From contig OV884059.1 in assembly GCA_930367215.1 (NCBI GenBank), forward strand, positions 7,526,945-7,590,944: 64,000 bases of DNA, given 5' to 3'. How positions within the stretch are numbered: the stretch's first letter is position 1; each line of letters opens with the position of its first letter. The notes under the pieces are model-generated. The model was not told the DNA's origin and made no database searches. It was given only the letters and a program-made list of their open reading frames with translations. The DNA is from Pollenia angustigena (Eukaryota > Arthropoda > Insecta > Diptera > Polleniidae). Positions 1 through 11,684 of this stretch are shown here, in pieces. The translations under genes were made by a program, and so were the position numbers.

Positions 1-1887
1 AAAAAACCTGTACACATTTTAAGAGAAAGGCAAAAATGAACTATTCACCCAACTTTGTACGTATGTCTGTAAGATAAATTAAAACGCTTTTCAAACACTT
101 TAATTCAAAAAATTTAGAAAAAAATATATTGTACATATCTACACACAAATTCCTTTAAAACGATATATGTTTCATTAAAAATCAACCAAAAAAAAAAAAA
201 ATTGTTCCCGTATTTATATATAAGATAGAAACGTTTATGTTCGAAATGAAAAGGCAGTAAGACTTGCAAAGTTTTAATAAACAACTTTGCAAAGCTTTAG
301 TAAAGACAAAAATCTTAATAAAAAGCTTGTCTTGTTTCAATCCATATCGAATGCCCGTGATTTGCCCCCTGGTATAATCTTAATATAAGACTCATTTTAG
401 GAATTGTAAAATCCTAGTATACAACTTGCAAAGTTCTCATATAAGAAAGAGAGAGACAGAGCCCTCGTCGTAGACTTGAAAAGTACTTTTAAAAGACTTG
501 CAAAGTATAAAGAGTGTCTTAGAATAAAAATTGCAAAAAATTTCAAAGTTATGGTAAATATACGAAGTTTATATAATAGGAGTAAAATATTTCAGTTCAA
601 GGTTTAAACTTGTCTATAGATTAAGGGCCTAATAATGGTTGGCGGTTTAATCAAAAATATTAAAAATGTATGAGGCATGTTTGTACGAAATATTGTTGTA
701 AAAACGCTTGTGTTGTTTATTTGGTCGTTATTCTACTAAAGGACCACTCTAGTCTGCTGTCTATTCACTAGTATTTAGTGTTCTCTATATACTGACTAAA
801 TGTTAAGCGCCAAATACACTGATCAAAATACTGCCCAACAGACCAAAACAGAGCAGAATGTAAATGAGTTTTAGAATAAGCTTATCATAAGATATTTCCT
901 ACAACATGACAACCAATATGATTGCAAATTATTTATTCTCGCAATAGTTTTGAAAGTGTTTTTGAAAATGATGTCCCGTTATTTGACGCATGCCTAAATT
1001 TAGTATTATTAGTTTTCAGTTTTCGTGTTTTGTTCAAAGAGTGAAGTGTTTTAAAGAGTTTTAAACAGCGCATAATTTTAAAAAAGTAATTAAATATTAT
1101 ATAAGTAAAAAACTATTTCTAAATATGCCATATATAAAAAAACAGAGTGTTCGTTAAGAATTTAATCTTATTATATATTAGAAAAGTGTTTTTCTGTAAG
1201 CTTATTCTATAATTAGACTTCTTAGCTTACATTATATTATAGACATGTAATATTATCGCAAGTGATCTGTTTTCATTATTAAACAATTATTCTTTTCTAA
1301 GCTTAAGGCTTAGTAAGGCTTAGTAAGCTTATTACAAGTTCTTTCTTAAGCGTTTTGATTTGTTGGGTCATCAAGTATTGTGGTAGTATTAAGTCCCTTA
1401 AGTCTTTAATGTGGCATATGTGCAGTGTTGCCATATAGTAGCATTTTTAAACATTTTTATTACAACTTTCTTCAAGTTTTTAAAATTTTTGGACCAAAAA
1501 AATTTATACATAAATGCGGCATAAGTTGTGTTGTTACGTTGAATTTTTCTTTATAAATTAACGCAAATGACTTTTTCAATAAAAAAAGTCTATTTTATCG
1601 AAAATTTGAGATTTTCGTTATTCAAAGATTTTTCTTACGTTAAGTTTATTGTCACTTTAAATGTTTTAATACAAACAAAATAATCTTTTATGTGTTATTT
1701 CAGTGTAGTAAATAAATTTTCTAAATTTTGTATTAATTTTTGTGACGTTTTTTTTAATAAAATCTTGTTAAGCCATTTTTTAGCCACTATTTAGCCTTTT
1801 TTCCCCAAAAATGTTGCCATTTTAAGTAGTGAAGAGTTGGCTTCACTGCTTATGTTTACAGTATAAACAATTTTCCAGTTGGTTTTA
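1..1887. other. AT-rich non-coding sequence, probably intron of the Ork1-like gene
   Basis: No ORF of interest and no recognised element. Between about 258 and 512 the motif GACTTGCAAAGT recurs in both orientations (near 261, 283, 422, 472 and 500), a loose direct/inverted repeat cluster. Since the channel exon at 2,459-2,603 is transcribed leftward and ends in a splice donor, this stretch should lie in its next intron. None of the pore-loop or later transmembrane sequences expected of a K2P channel appear here. Confidence 0.5.
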
Positions 1888-2415
1888 ATACCCACACCAC
1901 AATAGTGGAGAGGGTATCATGCATTTGTGCTCATGTATAAAGTACCGATCGACTTAGAATCACTTTCTGAGTCGAACTAACGATGTCCGTCCGGCTGGCA
2001 GGCTGTCCATGTAACCTTGTGCTCAAAGTACAGGTCGCAATTTTGGAGATAATTTGATAAAATTTGGGACATAGGTTCTTATTGGCACAAGGACCAAGCC
2101 TATTGAAAATAGGCGAAATCGTAGGACCACGAGGGAAGAAAGGGGGAAATTTCTTCCTCTCAGAAACTATCAAACCGATTTTAATGAAATTTAAAACTTA
2201 GATAGAACCATATTTATATGGACACAAAAGGTATGCATTTTTTAAAAAATAGTACCACGAGGGGAAATAGGGGCAATTTCTGCCTCTCAAACCGATTTTT
2301 ATTAAATTTAAAACATAGATAGAACCATATCTATATGGGCACATAAGCTATATAGTTTTTTAAAAATAGGACAACAAGGGGAGGTAGGGGGCAATTTCTG
2401 CCTCTCACAAACTTC
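1888..2415 (+). repeat. DINE/Helentron-like repeat with GTCY block and tandem units
   Basis: Starts with an imperfect palindrome (CCACACCACAATAGTGGAG) followed by AGAGGGTATC, then a CGACTTAGAATCA segment and a short GTCC/GTCT block near 1,985, the layout of dipteran DINE-type non-autonomous elements. From about 2,122 it continues as roughly three tandem units of 115-130 bp, each with a CCACGAGGGGA-like core, a polyG run and a CTGCCTCTCA motif (near 2,122, 2,251 and 2,367). A reverse-strand relative is at 8,762-9,092. It ends about 40 bp from the Ork1 splice donor. Family assignment is inferred from architecture only. Confidence 0.55.
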
Positions 2416-2458
2416 TTAATTTTGTTTAAAATTATGTTAAACTGTTTTAAACACTTAC

Positions 2459-2603
2459 AATGAATTCTAGCACGCTCCCTTTCTTCCTCCTGTATTTGTT
2501 CAGCTTCCAAACGATGTTCGATATGATAATAAATACTGGCGCCAAACATTAAGTATGATATATAAAATATTAACAATAAAATCCATCGTTTTGGAGACAT
2601 CAT
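2459..2603 (-). CDS. Ork1: Two-pore-domain potassium channel Ork1, first coding exon (partial)
   Basis: Encodes the N-terminus and first transmembrane segment of a K2P leak potassium channel of the plasma membrane, which sets resting potential. Reading from the ATG pair at 2,603/2,600 it gives MSPKRW, then a hydrophobic helix (ILLLIFYISYLMFGASIY) and YHIEH followed by a charged Glu/Arg-rich stretch. This matches the start of Drosophila ORK1 (known family knowledge, recalled not searched). The exon ends at 2,459 with a GTAAGT donor (2,453-2,458), phase 1. The extracellular cap, both pore loops (GYG-type filters) and remaining helices lie off the left edge. I chose the internal MSPKRW start by analogy with Drosophila, although the frame stays open 63 codons further upstream to an ATG at 2,792. 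Confidence 0.85.
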
Positions 2604-2792
2604 TCTATGCTCTTTTCGGCCAGAACGCTTCGAGCACTCAACAAAATCTGTATTATTATTTAAATCAAATTTCGGCTGTTGTTGTGCACTCTGTTTTTCG
2701 CCGGATTGTTCAACACAATCACGGCGTAATTGCGAAGTTAAGATCGCGGGTGCTTTAGGATTACGGGTGAATGGTAAAAATATATTAACCAT
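2604..2792 (-). other. In-frame open extension upstream of the Ork1 start
   Basis: The Ork1 frame is open for 63 codons upstream of MSPKRW, to an ATG at 2,792 in a favourable context (AAACATGG). The predicted extension is polar and basic (Lys/Arg/Gln-rich, with a QQQP stretch) and has no membrane helix, as would suit a cytoplasmic N-terminal tail. No splice acceptor is apparent between 2,792 and 2,603. It is either 5' UTR that happens to lack stops or a longer N-terminal isoform; the sequence alone does not decide. Confidence 0.45.
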
Positions 2793-3766
2793 GTTTATTT
2801 TGTGTATTTATTTTGTTATTTATTTTATTCAAGTAAAAATTTAAGTTTTAAGCATTTGTTTAGAAATTTATGAAATATTGAGATTAAAATGTTTATTTTT
2901 TTATTTTTAAATTTTAAGTATTATTTTTTTCTTTTTAGCGAAAAAATCACGTATTTCACTCTACAATTTCTGTTTATTAACTGAAATTCTTAACTTTTAA
3001 CTATAACCGTTTAAATAGGAAAAGATTTAATACTGTTTTATTGTTATTGGTGTTAAGAGCTGTTTTAGTTTAAATTAAAAAAGAAAAAAATAACACCACA
3101 AAAAACGTGTAATCATATCAATAATGTAGTTATCTGACAATAAAGTACAAAATGCCAATTAAAAAATTATTATTGTTAGTAGCAAACAAAAATAATATTG
3201 TTGTTTTTAAACTTAAACAAATTTTAATCTTTATTATAAGTACTCGAATTTTTCTTAAACGAAATATATTGAGAAATCATTCATTTTGTCTTTATTGTTA
3301 ATGGCATTATAAATTACCAGCAATAATTTTACAATAAAAAGTAAGTGTTAAAAATAGATTGATGAGTTTAGAATAAAAGTATTTTGTAAAATAATATTGA
3401 TATCTGTTTTTGGGTTATTATAGTATAACGGTTAAAAGTTGTTTAGTTAACTTGGAGGCCACACGATCAAGTTTTGCCTTTCAATTCCTTTCAATTTGCA
3501 ATACACTCTCACTTTTTTACTTACACACTCCCACTTTTTAAATTGACCACAAGATTGCTTTCAATTTCACCTTTCCGCATTTGTTTCGCAATTTTACGTT
3601 CAATTTAACAGCTGATTAGAAGTTTGTCTTTATAAATTGTTTTTTTGATGGCATCTTGAAAGTAAATTGCTTAAAAATTGCGTGGTGCCTACGTCACAAC
3701 TTTCAATTTATGTAAATTTTGAAAAAAAGTATATGTAAAAGAATATCAAGAAAAACTTGAATAAGT
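2793..3766. other. AT-rich non-coding, upstream of Ork1
   Basis: No ORF or recognised gene. From about 3,440 to 3,705 there is a degenerate inverted-repeat-like stretch (AGGCCACACGATCAAG on the left, TTGCGTGGTGCCT on the right) that may be an old MITE, but the arms are too diverged for a firm call. It presumably contains 5' UTR or promoter sequence of the channel transcript; I see no clear core promoter. Confidence 0.4.
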
Positions 3767-3886
3767 AATTATGAATAAAAACTCCCCGGGAGTTTTTCTC
3801 TTTTTCCATTTTTACAATTGAATTAACATAGGAAAAATAAGAGAAGGGAGAAAACTCCTGGGGAACTTTTATTTATAATTGGGCTG
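3767..3886. mobile_element. Snap-back MITE, CCCGGG family, copy 1
   Basis: About 120 bp, almost wholly palindromic: AATTATGAATAAAAACTCCC on the left is mirrored by a right arm ending TTATAATTGGGCTG. The arms flank a short ACAATTGAATTAACATAGGAAA centre and carry a CCCGGGAG/CTCCTGGGG core. Other copies are at 21,642-21,770 and 52,112-52,238; this one has lost the first CAGCCC of its left end. Non-autonomous DNA element by structure; no transposase family assigned. Confidence 0.8.
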
Positions 3887-4437
3887 TATATGTTTTATAT
3901 GGTAACCTTGAAGAGATGTCAGTCAGCATTCTCACACGCAAAGTTTACTTTAACAAACTGTCTTAAATTTTTTGAAAAAATTTCTTAAGCGGCCCATACA
4001 CAGGCAATATAATTGTTCAATCTCTGCAAACAAATGGAAGATATCCCCTAAGGCAATAGTTTAGCAATATCCTCAAATTGTCATCATAAAGAAAATAATC
4101 AAAGTAACTTTTTATTTTCTTCTTTTTTTAATTTTTGAAAAAATGACGCAATGAAAACAGAAAAAAAAATTTATTATAATATTTACATACATATGTATGT
4201 ATGTTCGCCATAAAAAAAAAAAAATAAAAATAAATGAAATCAAATCTAAGAAATTAGTTCTCAAAATATTCTGCAACAGGTAAATGTTTAAATTAAATAA
4301 ATTTGTTAATTATTTATCTGTTTCCTTTTCAATTTTGTCAAGATATTTCTCAACCCTGGATGTAATTTTAAAGGAGTGGGAGGGTTTTTTTTTTCAAAAA
4401 TATGTTGGAAACCTAATATATTTATATTATTTTATAT
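3887..4437. other. AT-rich non-coding
   Basis: Contains a short CATACATATGTATGTATG microsatellite near 4,187-4,204 and poly-A/T runs. No gene or element recognised. Confidence 0.5.
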
Positions 4438-4948
4438 TAAGGGTCCTCATGATATCGTTTATAAGTCTCGTAATGTGTGCAAACTGTGCATTCTTACGCC
4501 CTTGTAAATGAACTGTCAAAAATTGTATGAGAATTAATTTACACAAACTGCTTAAATTTGCCCAACAATTATGACTCGTAAACTTGCGCTCTTCAATTGT
4601 GCATTTATACAAACAAATTTTTTTAATGCTTACCGCCGTTTTCAATGAAAACTTCAAGTGTTAATAAATCACAAACAATAAATTCTTGTAATAACATAAG
4701 CATATTAGTGTTTTGGCTTTCTTTATGCATGTTTAAAAACAAATTTCATTTATTATTCACAAATTTCAACTTTTTTATTATATTTTTGATTATTTTTTTT
4801 AAATATATTTTTTTATTGACGTTTCAGTTTGAAATGACAGTAATTATTTAAAATTACACAAAAATTAAAAGGATCTTCATGAAACGAGTCTCGCAAGTTT
4901 ACCCATTTGCACAAATGGCAATTTTAAGCGATATAATGAAGACCCTTA
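4438..4948. mobile_element. MITE-like inverted-repeat element, AAGGGTCYTCAT ends
   Basis: Left end TAAGGGTCCTCATGATATCG is the near-perfect inverse of the right end CGATATAATGAAGACCCTTA, giving terminal inverted repeats of about 20 bp around a 511 bp AT-rich body without coding capacity. Flanks are ATTTTATATTA and ATTATATTTT, too AT-rich to identify a target duplication. Structure supports a non-autonomous DNA transposon; superfamily unknown. Confidence 0.65.
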
Positions 4949-5922
4949 TTATATTTTATTATTTAACTTTATTTTAACTATAAATTAATAAATTTATAAG
5001 TGTCATTTTTATGTAATAATAACCAATTTAATTTTAAATTTAAAGCTGTGCTTATTTATACATAAACGAACATTTTTCAAAATGCAAAATCTTCTTTTTA
5101 TCGTCCGAATGATATTGGCGATATCTTCCCACTTTCAAGTAAGTGTTTATCTGGCGATATTGCTAGTTTATCATCTAGAAGTATCGCTTTCGTATTGCTT
5201 AGGAGTATTGCCATCGAAAAACGTTTCGTACCAAAGGAAGTATCTTCCGCCATACGAAATCGATTATTGCCGCAAGAATAGTTTTTATCCAGGCAATACG
5301 TTTGGCAATACATGAGGTGTATTTCTGTGTTTGCTGGAATTTTTTCGCATTGTACAATTATATCGCCAATGTGAATGTGATATTCGAAGGTGGCAACAAT
5401 CAAAAAAATTTTATATAAATGTCAAATTGTAAGCAAAGTTAAGCTAAAGAAAACACAAAAGTTGCTGAAAACGAAAGTTTCGCCATGTTTTAATTGAAAG
5501 CATTGTGTGACTTATTGCGTAATATGTATTAGGCAAAATCAAAATAATATGGCGAATAACATACACAATATTACACTTTATACTTTTGCACTAAATATTG
5601 AAACGAAACTACGTACATTATAAACGACGAAGAAGAACCAACTTTTCGAATACATCAAAGTCTGTATGCGCCTATATTCTTATTTTCCTTTCATTGCATA
5701 AACTCAAGACTTGCAAAGTAAACTTAGCGTGTGAGAAAGGAGTCTTACAAATGTTATTCTCAAGGGGATGCCATATTTACTTTAAAAAACCAAAAGGTTT
5801 GCAAATCGTTTAAAAAAATTTAAGAGCAAAAAGGGTCTTTTGGACAAAAGTTAAAATATCTTAATTAAAGGTTTAATTAGAAAATTCCCTTGTTAACTTT
5901 TAAAATGTTTTCTTATACATAA
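4949..5922. other. Non-coding, possible old inverted-repeat remnant at 5,100-5,400
   Basis: TATTGGCGATAT near 5,113 and ATATCGCCAATG near 5,360 are inverted relative to each other, which may mark a decayed MITE of about 300 bp; related GGCGATATTGG sequence occurs at 16,650. Apparent short ORFs on both strands here are not supported as genes. Confidence 0.35.
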
Positions 5923-6836
5923 TAGTGGTATTCACACCGAGCTTGTTAGTTTGTCAGTCGTTAATCGTTACTTTTTTACACGCATTTTGTTTTTGTTTAT
6001 TTAACGCGCTACCGGATTAACATTTAACAAATTAACGACACGGCACCCCTGATAAAATAGTTGTTAGTTGATAACTCACAATCAGCTGTTGCAGTTTCTA
6101 AATAAATATAAAAAAAGTAATTTGTGATACATTTCTAAAAAATATTTGTGTTTTGGCAATTTTCGTGTACATTGAGAGTAAGTATGTTAATACCCTTTGT
6201 ACACTTGCATACATTTCGGAGGAACGCATGGAATATGTTGAAAATGTGAAATACGCGTTCACACTTGAAACATCTAACATCTACTATCAATAAAAAATGT
6301 CACCATTTCTGAAAAAAAACTTTTGCTTTTTTTAAATAATTTTTTTCTACAAAAGTGCCAACATTTCAAAAGATGATACCAAAATGTATTTCTAATTCAT
6401 TTCGTTTAATAATTTTAGCAAAATTAAGCAAAATAAGGCTTGCAAAAAAGGAAAAACTTGAGAAATGGTAACGCTGCTTTCAAAGCAACTTCCATTTTGT
6501 CAGTGAATAATAACAGAATTTATTGCCACTTTTCTAGTGATGACACTAAAATAATCGAAAAATGTAAAAGAGAACAAAATGAGATAGTAACATTCTGTAA
6601 AAATGTTGGAAATTTTGATTTTTAGCCCTATGTATTTCTTATGGGAAAATTCCAACATTTTCGCAAATTGATGTTAAATGTTGACAAGTGTGAAAAGGCT
6701 ATAATTAAATGATTTTTTTATTTTAAAGTTACCAGACTAACAAAGTTTTAAAAAGGGCGCAGTTCACAGTTGGTAACTTTAACAAATTAACAAACTACCG
6801 AGCAACAAATTAACAAGTTCGGTGTGAATACCACTA
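5923..6836. mobile_element. MITE-like element, TAGTGGTATTCACACCGA ends
   Basis: TAGTGGTATTCACACCGAGC at the left is inverted at the right (ACAAGTTCGGTGTGAATACC then ACTA), and similarity continues as GTTAGTTTGTnA sequence inside both ends. Total length 914 bp with an AT-rich, non-coding interior. The ends are followed by AAT on both sides, so a very short target duplication is possible. No transposase remnant seen. Confidence 0.75.
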
Positions 6837-7215
6837 ATATATATTTCATATTTTTTATTAAGAAATGTAAGTGTCTTAAATTTATGCACCTAGATTTTTT
6901 TTAAGTTTTTTTTCTTCTTTAATATGTATATAGTCTGCAAATATTTATACAAATCATTAGTCAAAAAATTTACGGCTTATAAAGAAATGACAAATTTTTC
7001 TGCTAAATAATTGGCTTTGCTATGACGTAAAAAGGTTTTATTTAACAAGCAAACCCGAAAATATGTCTGTAACTACTTTAAAAAATATATTGATAATAAT
7101 TATAAAATAAATATTTTTAAAGAAACAACCAAAATATAATAACAAAAATATATGTATGGAAAAATTTTATCGTTAACGATAATTTATTAATATAAAAATG
7201 TTTCTTACAAATATG

Positions 7216-7663
7216 TACATTTGGGCGGGTCGATTTTTTTTTTAAAAATCGCATAGCAAAAACGTAAACTACATAAAATTCTCCGAAGAAACCATGTATC
7301 TAAAATTAAATCCTAATCAGCGCCTCTCTACTTAAAAATGTATATGCCCGCCTTTGCCAAAAAAATAAATGTTTGAAAAAATAGCTTTTTTTAAAAAGAA
7401 ATAAAATTTTCTGAATAAAATTGTTTAGTCAGGTAAGTTAGTAAGTTCTTTTGCCCTTAATGTTTTCATAAACTCAAAATTTTTTACATTAAAAAAAAAT
7501 ACAGCCAAATAAAAAAAATTTCAAGTTGAGAGGCGCGGATTAGGGTTTGATTTTAGACCTATGGTTTCTTCGAAGAATTTTCTTAGCATTTTATGTAGAT
7601 TACGTTTTTGCTATACGATTTTCATTTTTTTTTCATCCATACAAATCAACCCGCCCTAATGTA
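7216..7663. mobile_element. Fold-back element with TACATTAGGGYGG terminus, copy A
   Basis: Left end TACATTTGGGCGGGTCGATT is inverted at the right (AATCAACCCGCCCTAATGTA). The arms continue for about 150 bp each (left GAGGCGC/ATTTTAGATACATGG-type sequence matched in reverse near 7,530-7,600), with a short unique centre, 448 bp in all. No ORF. The outermost bases match two larger fold-backs at 12,054-13,950 and 23,771-25,189 although the arms differ. Confidence 0.75.
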
Positions 7664-8761
7664 TGTTAAGAAGTGTTTAAAACATCAATAAGTAAGCCAT
7701 AATTATCTCAAGTGTTTTTAATAATTATAATAACAATAAATTTATTGAAATGAAGTGAAAATTAAAAAAAATAAAATAAAGGAAATTATCTTTAAGTGCC
7801 ATTCTATATAATAAAATTGCATAGAAATTGGTTTAAGTACACTTAAAGAAATCAAAAGAATATTTTTAACTGTCACATAATTTGTCGTCCGTTCATTTAG
7901 GTTCTTTACCTCTTGCGTAAGGTGTTTTGTACATTGTTGCTGTTTTAACATTTCCTCCTTTTTTACATCATTTTGATTTTGACTCGAATAAACTTAGTTG
8001 TAAAAATCTAGATAGAAATAAATCACCCATTTCCGGCGATATACAGCCGATGACAACAGCGTGCCAACGTCAATCGCGAAGCAAAAGGTTTTTGGAAAAA
8101 TTTTCATTATTTTTTTCATATGTGATGTATATATTAGAATAGGAGTAAATTTTAAAAAATCGCCTTTAAAATTGCTCTACTCCAAAATTAAAAAAAAAAC
8201 CTTAAGCATTTTTTCCTTATTGCCACATATATGTTGAGTCTAATTACAAATGACACTTATGGCGACAAACCACATTATAGACTAAAAAGCACCAAGTCGA
8301 ATGCATTTATCAGGTGGCGCGATCATAATAGTGACTTTAAGCACCAAGCTACAAAAAAAATTGTTGCACAAAAAGCAATTTGATTTTATAAAACAGTATT
8401 AAAACCAGTCATACATAGATTTTGCTATTAAAGAGGCCATACACATTTTAAGGACTACGTTTTCTTTTTATTCTACAAATAAAATCATAAATCAAAGTTT
8501 TAATTTACTACAACCACAAATTGTCATTAACGTTCATTAATATTGATACAAAAGTAAACATGTCTATTTCAGCTTTTTTCAAGAAAAGTACCAATAAAGT
8601 TTATAAATATGGCGCAATTAACTTCCTAATCAGCTCATTTTATATCGACAAAAAGGAAACCAAATTGAACTAGTTACAAGTAATAACAACTAAGAATGTT
8701 TAGTCGGGTGAGCACAATCATATGACTGACTAGTCAGTTCTTGGTTTTTATGGCATTTAAA
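7664..8761. other. AT-rich non-coding
   Basis: No gene or recognisable element. Scattered poly-A/T and one palindromic TATGACTGACTAGTCAG stretch near 8,720. Short ORFs on both strands have no coding character. Confidence 0.45.
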
Positions 8762-9092
8762 GCTATTTTCGGGGGTGGTATATGTATGGAAGCTATGGTC
8801 GAATATGGACCGATTTTAGAATAATTAAGTTTATGGGCACAAAGACTATTCCGAAAAGAATTTTGTTTGGTCACCCTTTGACAATGAAAACGTATGTACC
8901 AAATTTCATCAAATTATGTATCTACAAAATTGCGACTTTTACTTTGCAGACATGGTTACATATACAGACAACCGGCCAGCCGAACGGACGGGCGGACATC
9001 GTTTGTGATTCTGAGTCGATCGGTATGACCAATATTTTTATGTGTTACACACATTAGCACAAACGCAAAATCCCTCTCTACTATTGTGGTTA
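8762..9092 (-). repeat. DINE/Helentron-like repeat, reverse copy of the 1.9 kb family
   Basis: Read on the minus strand it shows the same order as 1,888-2,415: CCACAATAGTAGAGAGGGA, a CGACTCAGAATCA segment, a GTCC/GGCC block and a CAAAGTAAAAGTCGCAATTT segment. The copy is about 330 bp and lacks the tandem units. The open frame on the plus strand across it is a by-product of the repeat, not a gene. Confidence 0.6.
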
Positions 9093-10137
9093 AGGTAGAA
9101 TACGAAAAATTCCTTATTTACCAATTTTGTTTAGACTTGGATACAGAACAAAACATAAATTTTTTTTTATTCAGTATTTTTACTCTGCTTTTGTTCTATA
9201 CGCACGATTTTTGCACATAGATCACAGAAGCTGACGAAGCTTGTCACTGAACTGTTGTATAGCACAAAGTCAATGTGTCATATCACGAAATCTATAAATT
9301 ATGACAGCAAAATGATTGCACAGATCGATAGTTTTCAAAAGTTTACCCAATATTCAGTCTTATCTCAATTTTTTATATTTTGCGGTATCAAACACAATAA
9401 TTTACGAAAGACGAAATATTATTTCTGAAATTATTTGATTACGAAAAGTTAAAACTTTGTATTCCTTTATTCGTAAAACCGATTAAGTTGCATAAAAAAA
9501 TTTTTAACCGCTTGTAGAGAAGATCCCTACGCCTATCGTGAATAAAAAGTGAACAGTTTTTCTCCTCGCAATCTTGCTTTTCCCCATAAGTTTTTTAGGG
9601 AAAAGGGAACAAATTTCAAGGGAAATTTTCTCATTAAGCTGAACAATATGCAATATTAGTGTAGTAAACCTAGAAATAAACACATAATAAAATATTTTTA
9701 TTTAACTGCCTGCAATGTCGTCATCTAAAAAATAAAAAGAGATTAATAACTTTTCACTAGAAATTTTCTTTGCGGACCCGAATTTGGGAACCGTTGGTGT
9801 TGTGTATTAAAATTATCAATATAGATTACTGCAATTTCATTTTTTATGATTAAACATAATAGTTATTTTTAGCAAAATGTTTTATTTGGTTAAAACTTTA
9901 GTTTCCAAGAGAGAGTCTAAGTGTTAAGTATATAACCGCCATGTTTCTAATGCGTGAAATTCTATAAAATTCTTTAAGTTCATAAACTTTTTTAATACTC
10001 TATAAAAAATTTCTAGCAAAAAAAAAAAACTTTAAATTTGAAATTAATATGATTTTTAAGGGAAATCTCTAACAAAATAGTAAATGTCAAATAAGGATTT
10101 ATTATTAAATGTTCACTTCGCAATACATACTTTACAT
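9093..10137. other. AT-rich non-coding
   Basis: I see nothing beyond low-complexity AT sequence and poly-A runs (for example near 10,018). Confidence 0.45.
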
Positions 10138-10272
10138 GGAGTCTTCACCTGACAATTTTTTGTCATAATAAACGTCAAACTTCAAATAAAAAAACACTCT
10201 GACGAAAATATTAGAGTGTTTTTATATAGACTTTGACGTTTGGTATGACAATAAATTGTAAGGTTAAGACCC
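10138..10272. mobile_element. Short MITE with arms of about 50 bp
   Basis: GTCTTCACCTGACAATTTTT on the left mirrors AATTGTAAGGTTAAGACCC on the right, and the match continues inward through TGTCATA, AACGTCAAA and an ACACTCT/AGAGTGT core. About 135 bp, palindromic almost throughout, no coding capacity. Confidence 0.7.
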
Positions 10273-10337
10273 ATTTGCCTTATTACATTTCTGAACGGTG
10301 TTACCAGTTGTAGCAATTAACTTAAGTTATGCATTTT

Positions 10338-11684
10338 TATGCCCTCCCCCACAATTAGTTGTGAAGAGGGTATATTAAGTTTGTCATTCCGTATGAAACT
10401 TTTTTATTATTCATCTCAGACCCCATAAAGTATATATATTCTGGGTCCTTGAGTAATTCTAAGTCGATTTAGCCATGTCCGTCTGTCTGTCCGTCTGTTG
10501 AAAAACGCTCACTTTCGAAAAACTAAAAAGAACTTAACAAACTGGGTGGCAAATTGCTTGTAGTTATCCTAAGCAGTTTGGGATTGAAATTTAGCAAAAT
10601 CCGTTTAGTAGGATCAGAGCTATAAATCAAAATGTGGAACCACCACCTAAAAAAATTGATGATTTTGTTACAAAAACTAACATAAATGGTGGAATAATGC
10701 ACAGAATGACATAAGATTTTGCAAGAATTCGTCTTATTCAACTGGAAATCACGCTGCATTTCGTGAAGATCGGTCCATAATCAACCCTAGGCCCAATATA
10801 AACCCTACTCCCGAAAAACAGTTTAGTACGCCTAAGACCATAATTAATGATGTTATCATAACAAAATTTGGTTCGTCACAGTTTTATAGGACTAGAAATG
10901 ATACTGTGAAGTTTCGTGAAGATCGGTCCATAATTTACCATAAGCCTTCTTCCGGAAAACAGTTAAGTACGCCTAAAACCGTAAAAAATAACGCTATTAT
11001 AACAAAATTTGGTACATCACAGTTTTATAGGATAAGAAGTAAAACTATGTAATTTCGTGAAGATCGGTCCATAATTTACCCTAGACCCCATATAAACCCT
11101 ACTTCCGGAAAACAGTTTAGTATACCTAAAACGTAAAAAATAATGCTATCATAACAAAATGTGGTACATCACAGTTTTATAGAACTAGAAATGACACTGT
11201 GAAATTTGGTGAAGATCGGTGCATAACTTACCATAGGCCTCATTTAAAGCCCACACTGGTAAAATAATTAAATACGCGGTAAACTTTCTGCAATTTTGTG
11301 ATATACGGTCCATAATTTCCCTTAGATTCCATTTAAGCAGCCTTCTGAAATTCACTGCAAACGCTTAAACTAATTGCACCGCTGTATTGAAATTTATGTT
11401 TTTTAATACCGGAAATCGTTCTGCAGAATTTGGGATGATTGGTTCATAGCTTACCATGGCTTTTATATAATTTGTTCTGCTGAAAATCATTCTACTCAAG
11501 CTTTTTAAAATTGATTCTGATTGACGGTCAATAATTTTATATAGGTCTAAACCGCAACAAATTTGAATGCAGATTATAATAATAAATAGACATCATATAG
11601 ATATTACTCCTAAAACATTCGAAGTGTCGGTGGAGGCTATCAAAGATTCGGCACAGCCGAATATAGCACCCTTACTTGTTATTT
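10338..11684 (+). mobile_element. DINE-TR/Helentron-like non-autonomous element, copy 1 (most complete)
   Basis: Begins with a subterminal palindrome (ATGCCCTCCCCCACAATTAG, then TTGTGAAGAGGGTATA), passes a CATAAAGTATATATATTCTG segment and a GTCC/GTCT microsatellite (near 10,478-10,500), then carries four tandem units starting CGTGAAGATCGGTCCATAAT near 10,762, 10,915, 11,056 and 11,208 (spacing 141-153 bp). It closes with a small stem-loop, ATTCGGCACAGCCGAAT, followed by ATAGCACCCTTACTTGTT near 11,650-11,684. Subterminal inverted repeat, GTCY block, central tandem repeats of about 150 bp and 3' hairpin together are the described layout of dipteran DINE-TR elements. Assignment is from architecture, not alignment. 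Confidence 0.7.

Noticed and set aside
2555..2758. 67-codon plus-strand frame
   Set aside because: It is the antisense of the Ork1 exon and its upstream extension.
5082..5403. Overlapping ORFs on both strands with apparently good length
   Set aside because: Both cover the same likely decayed inverted repeat; no codon bias, motif or homologue supports either.
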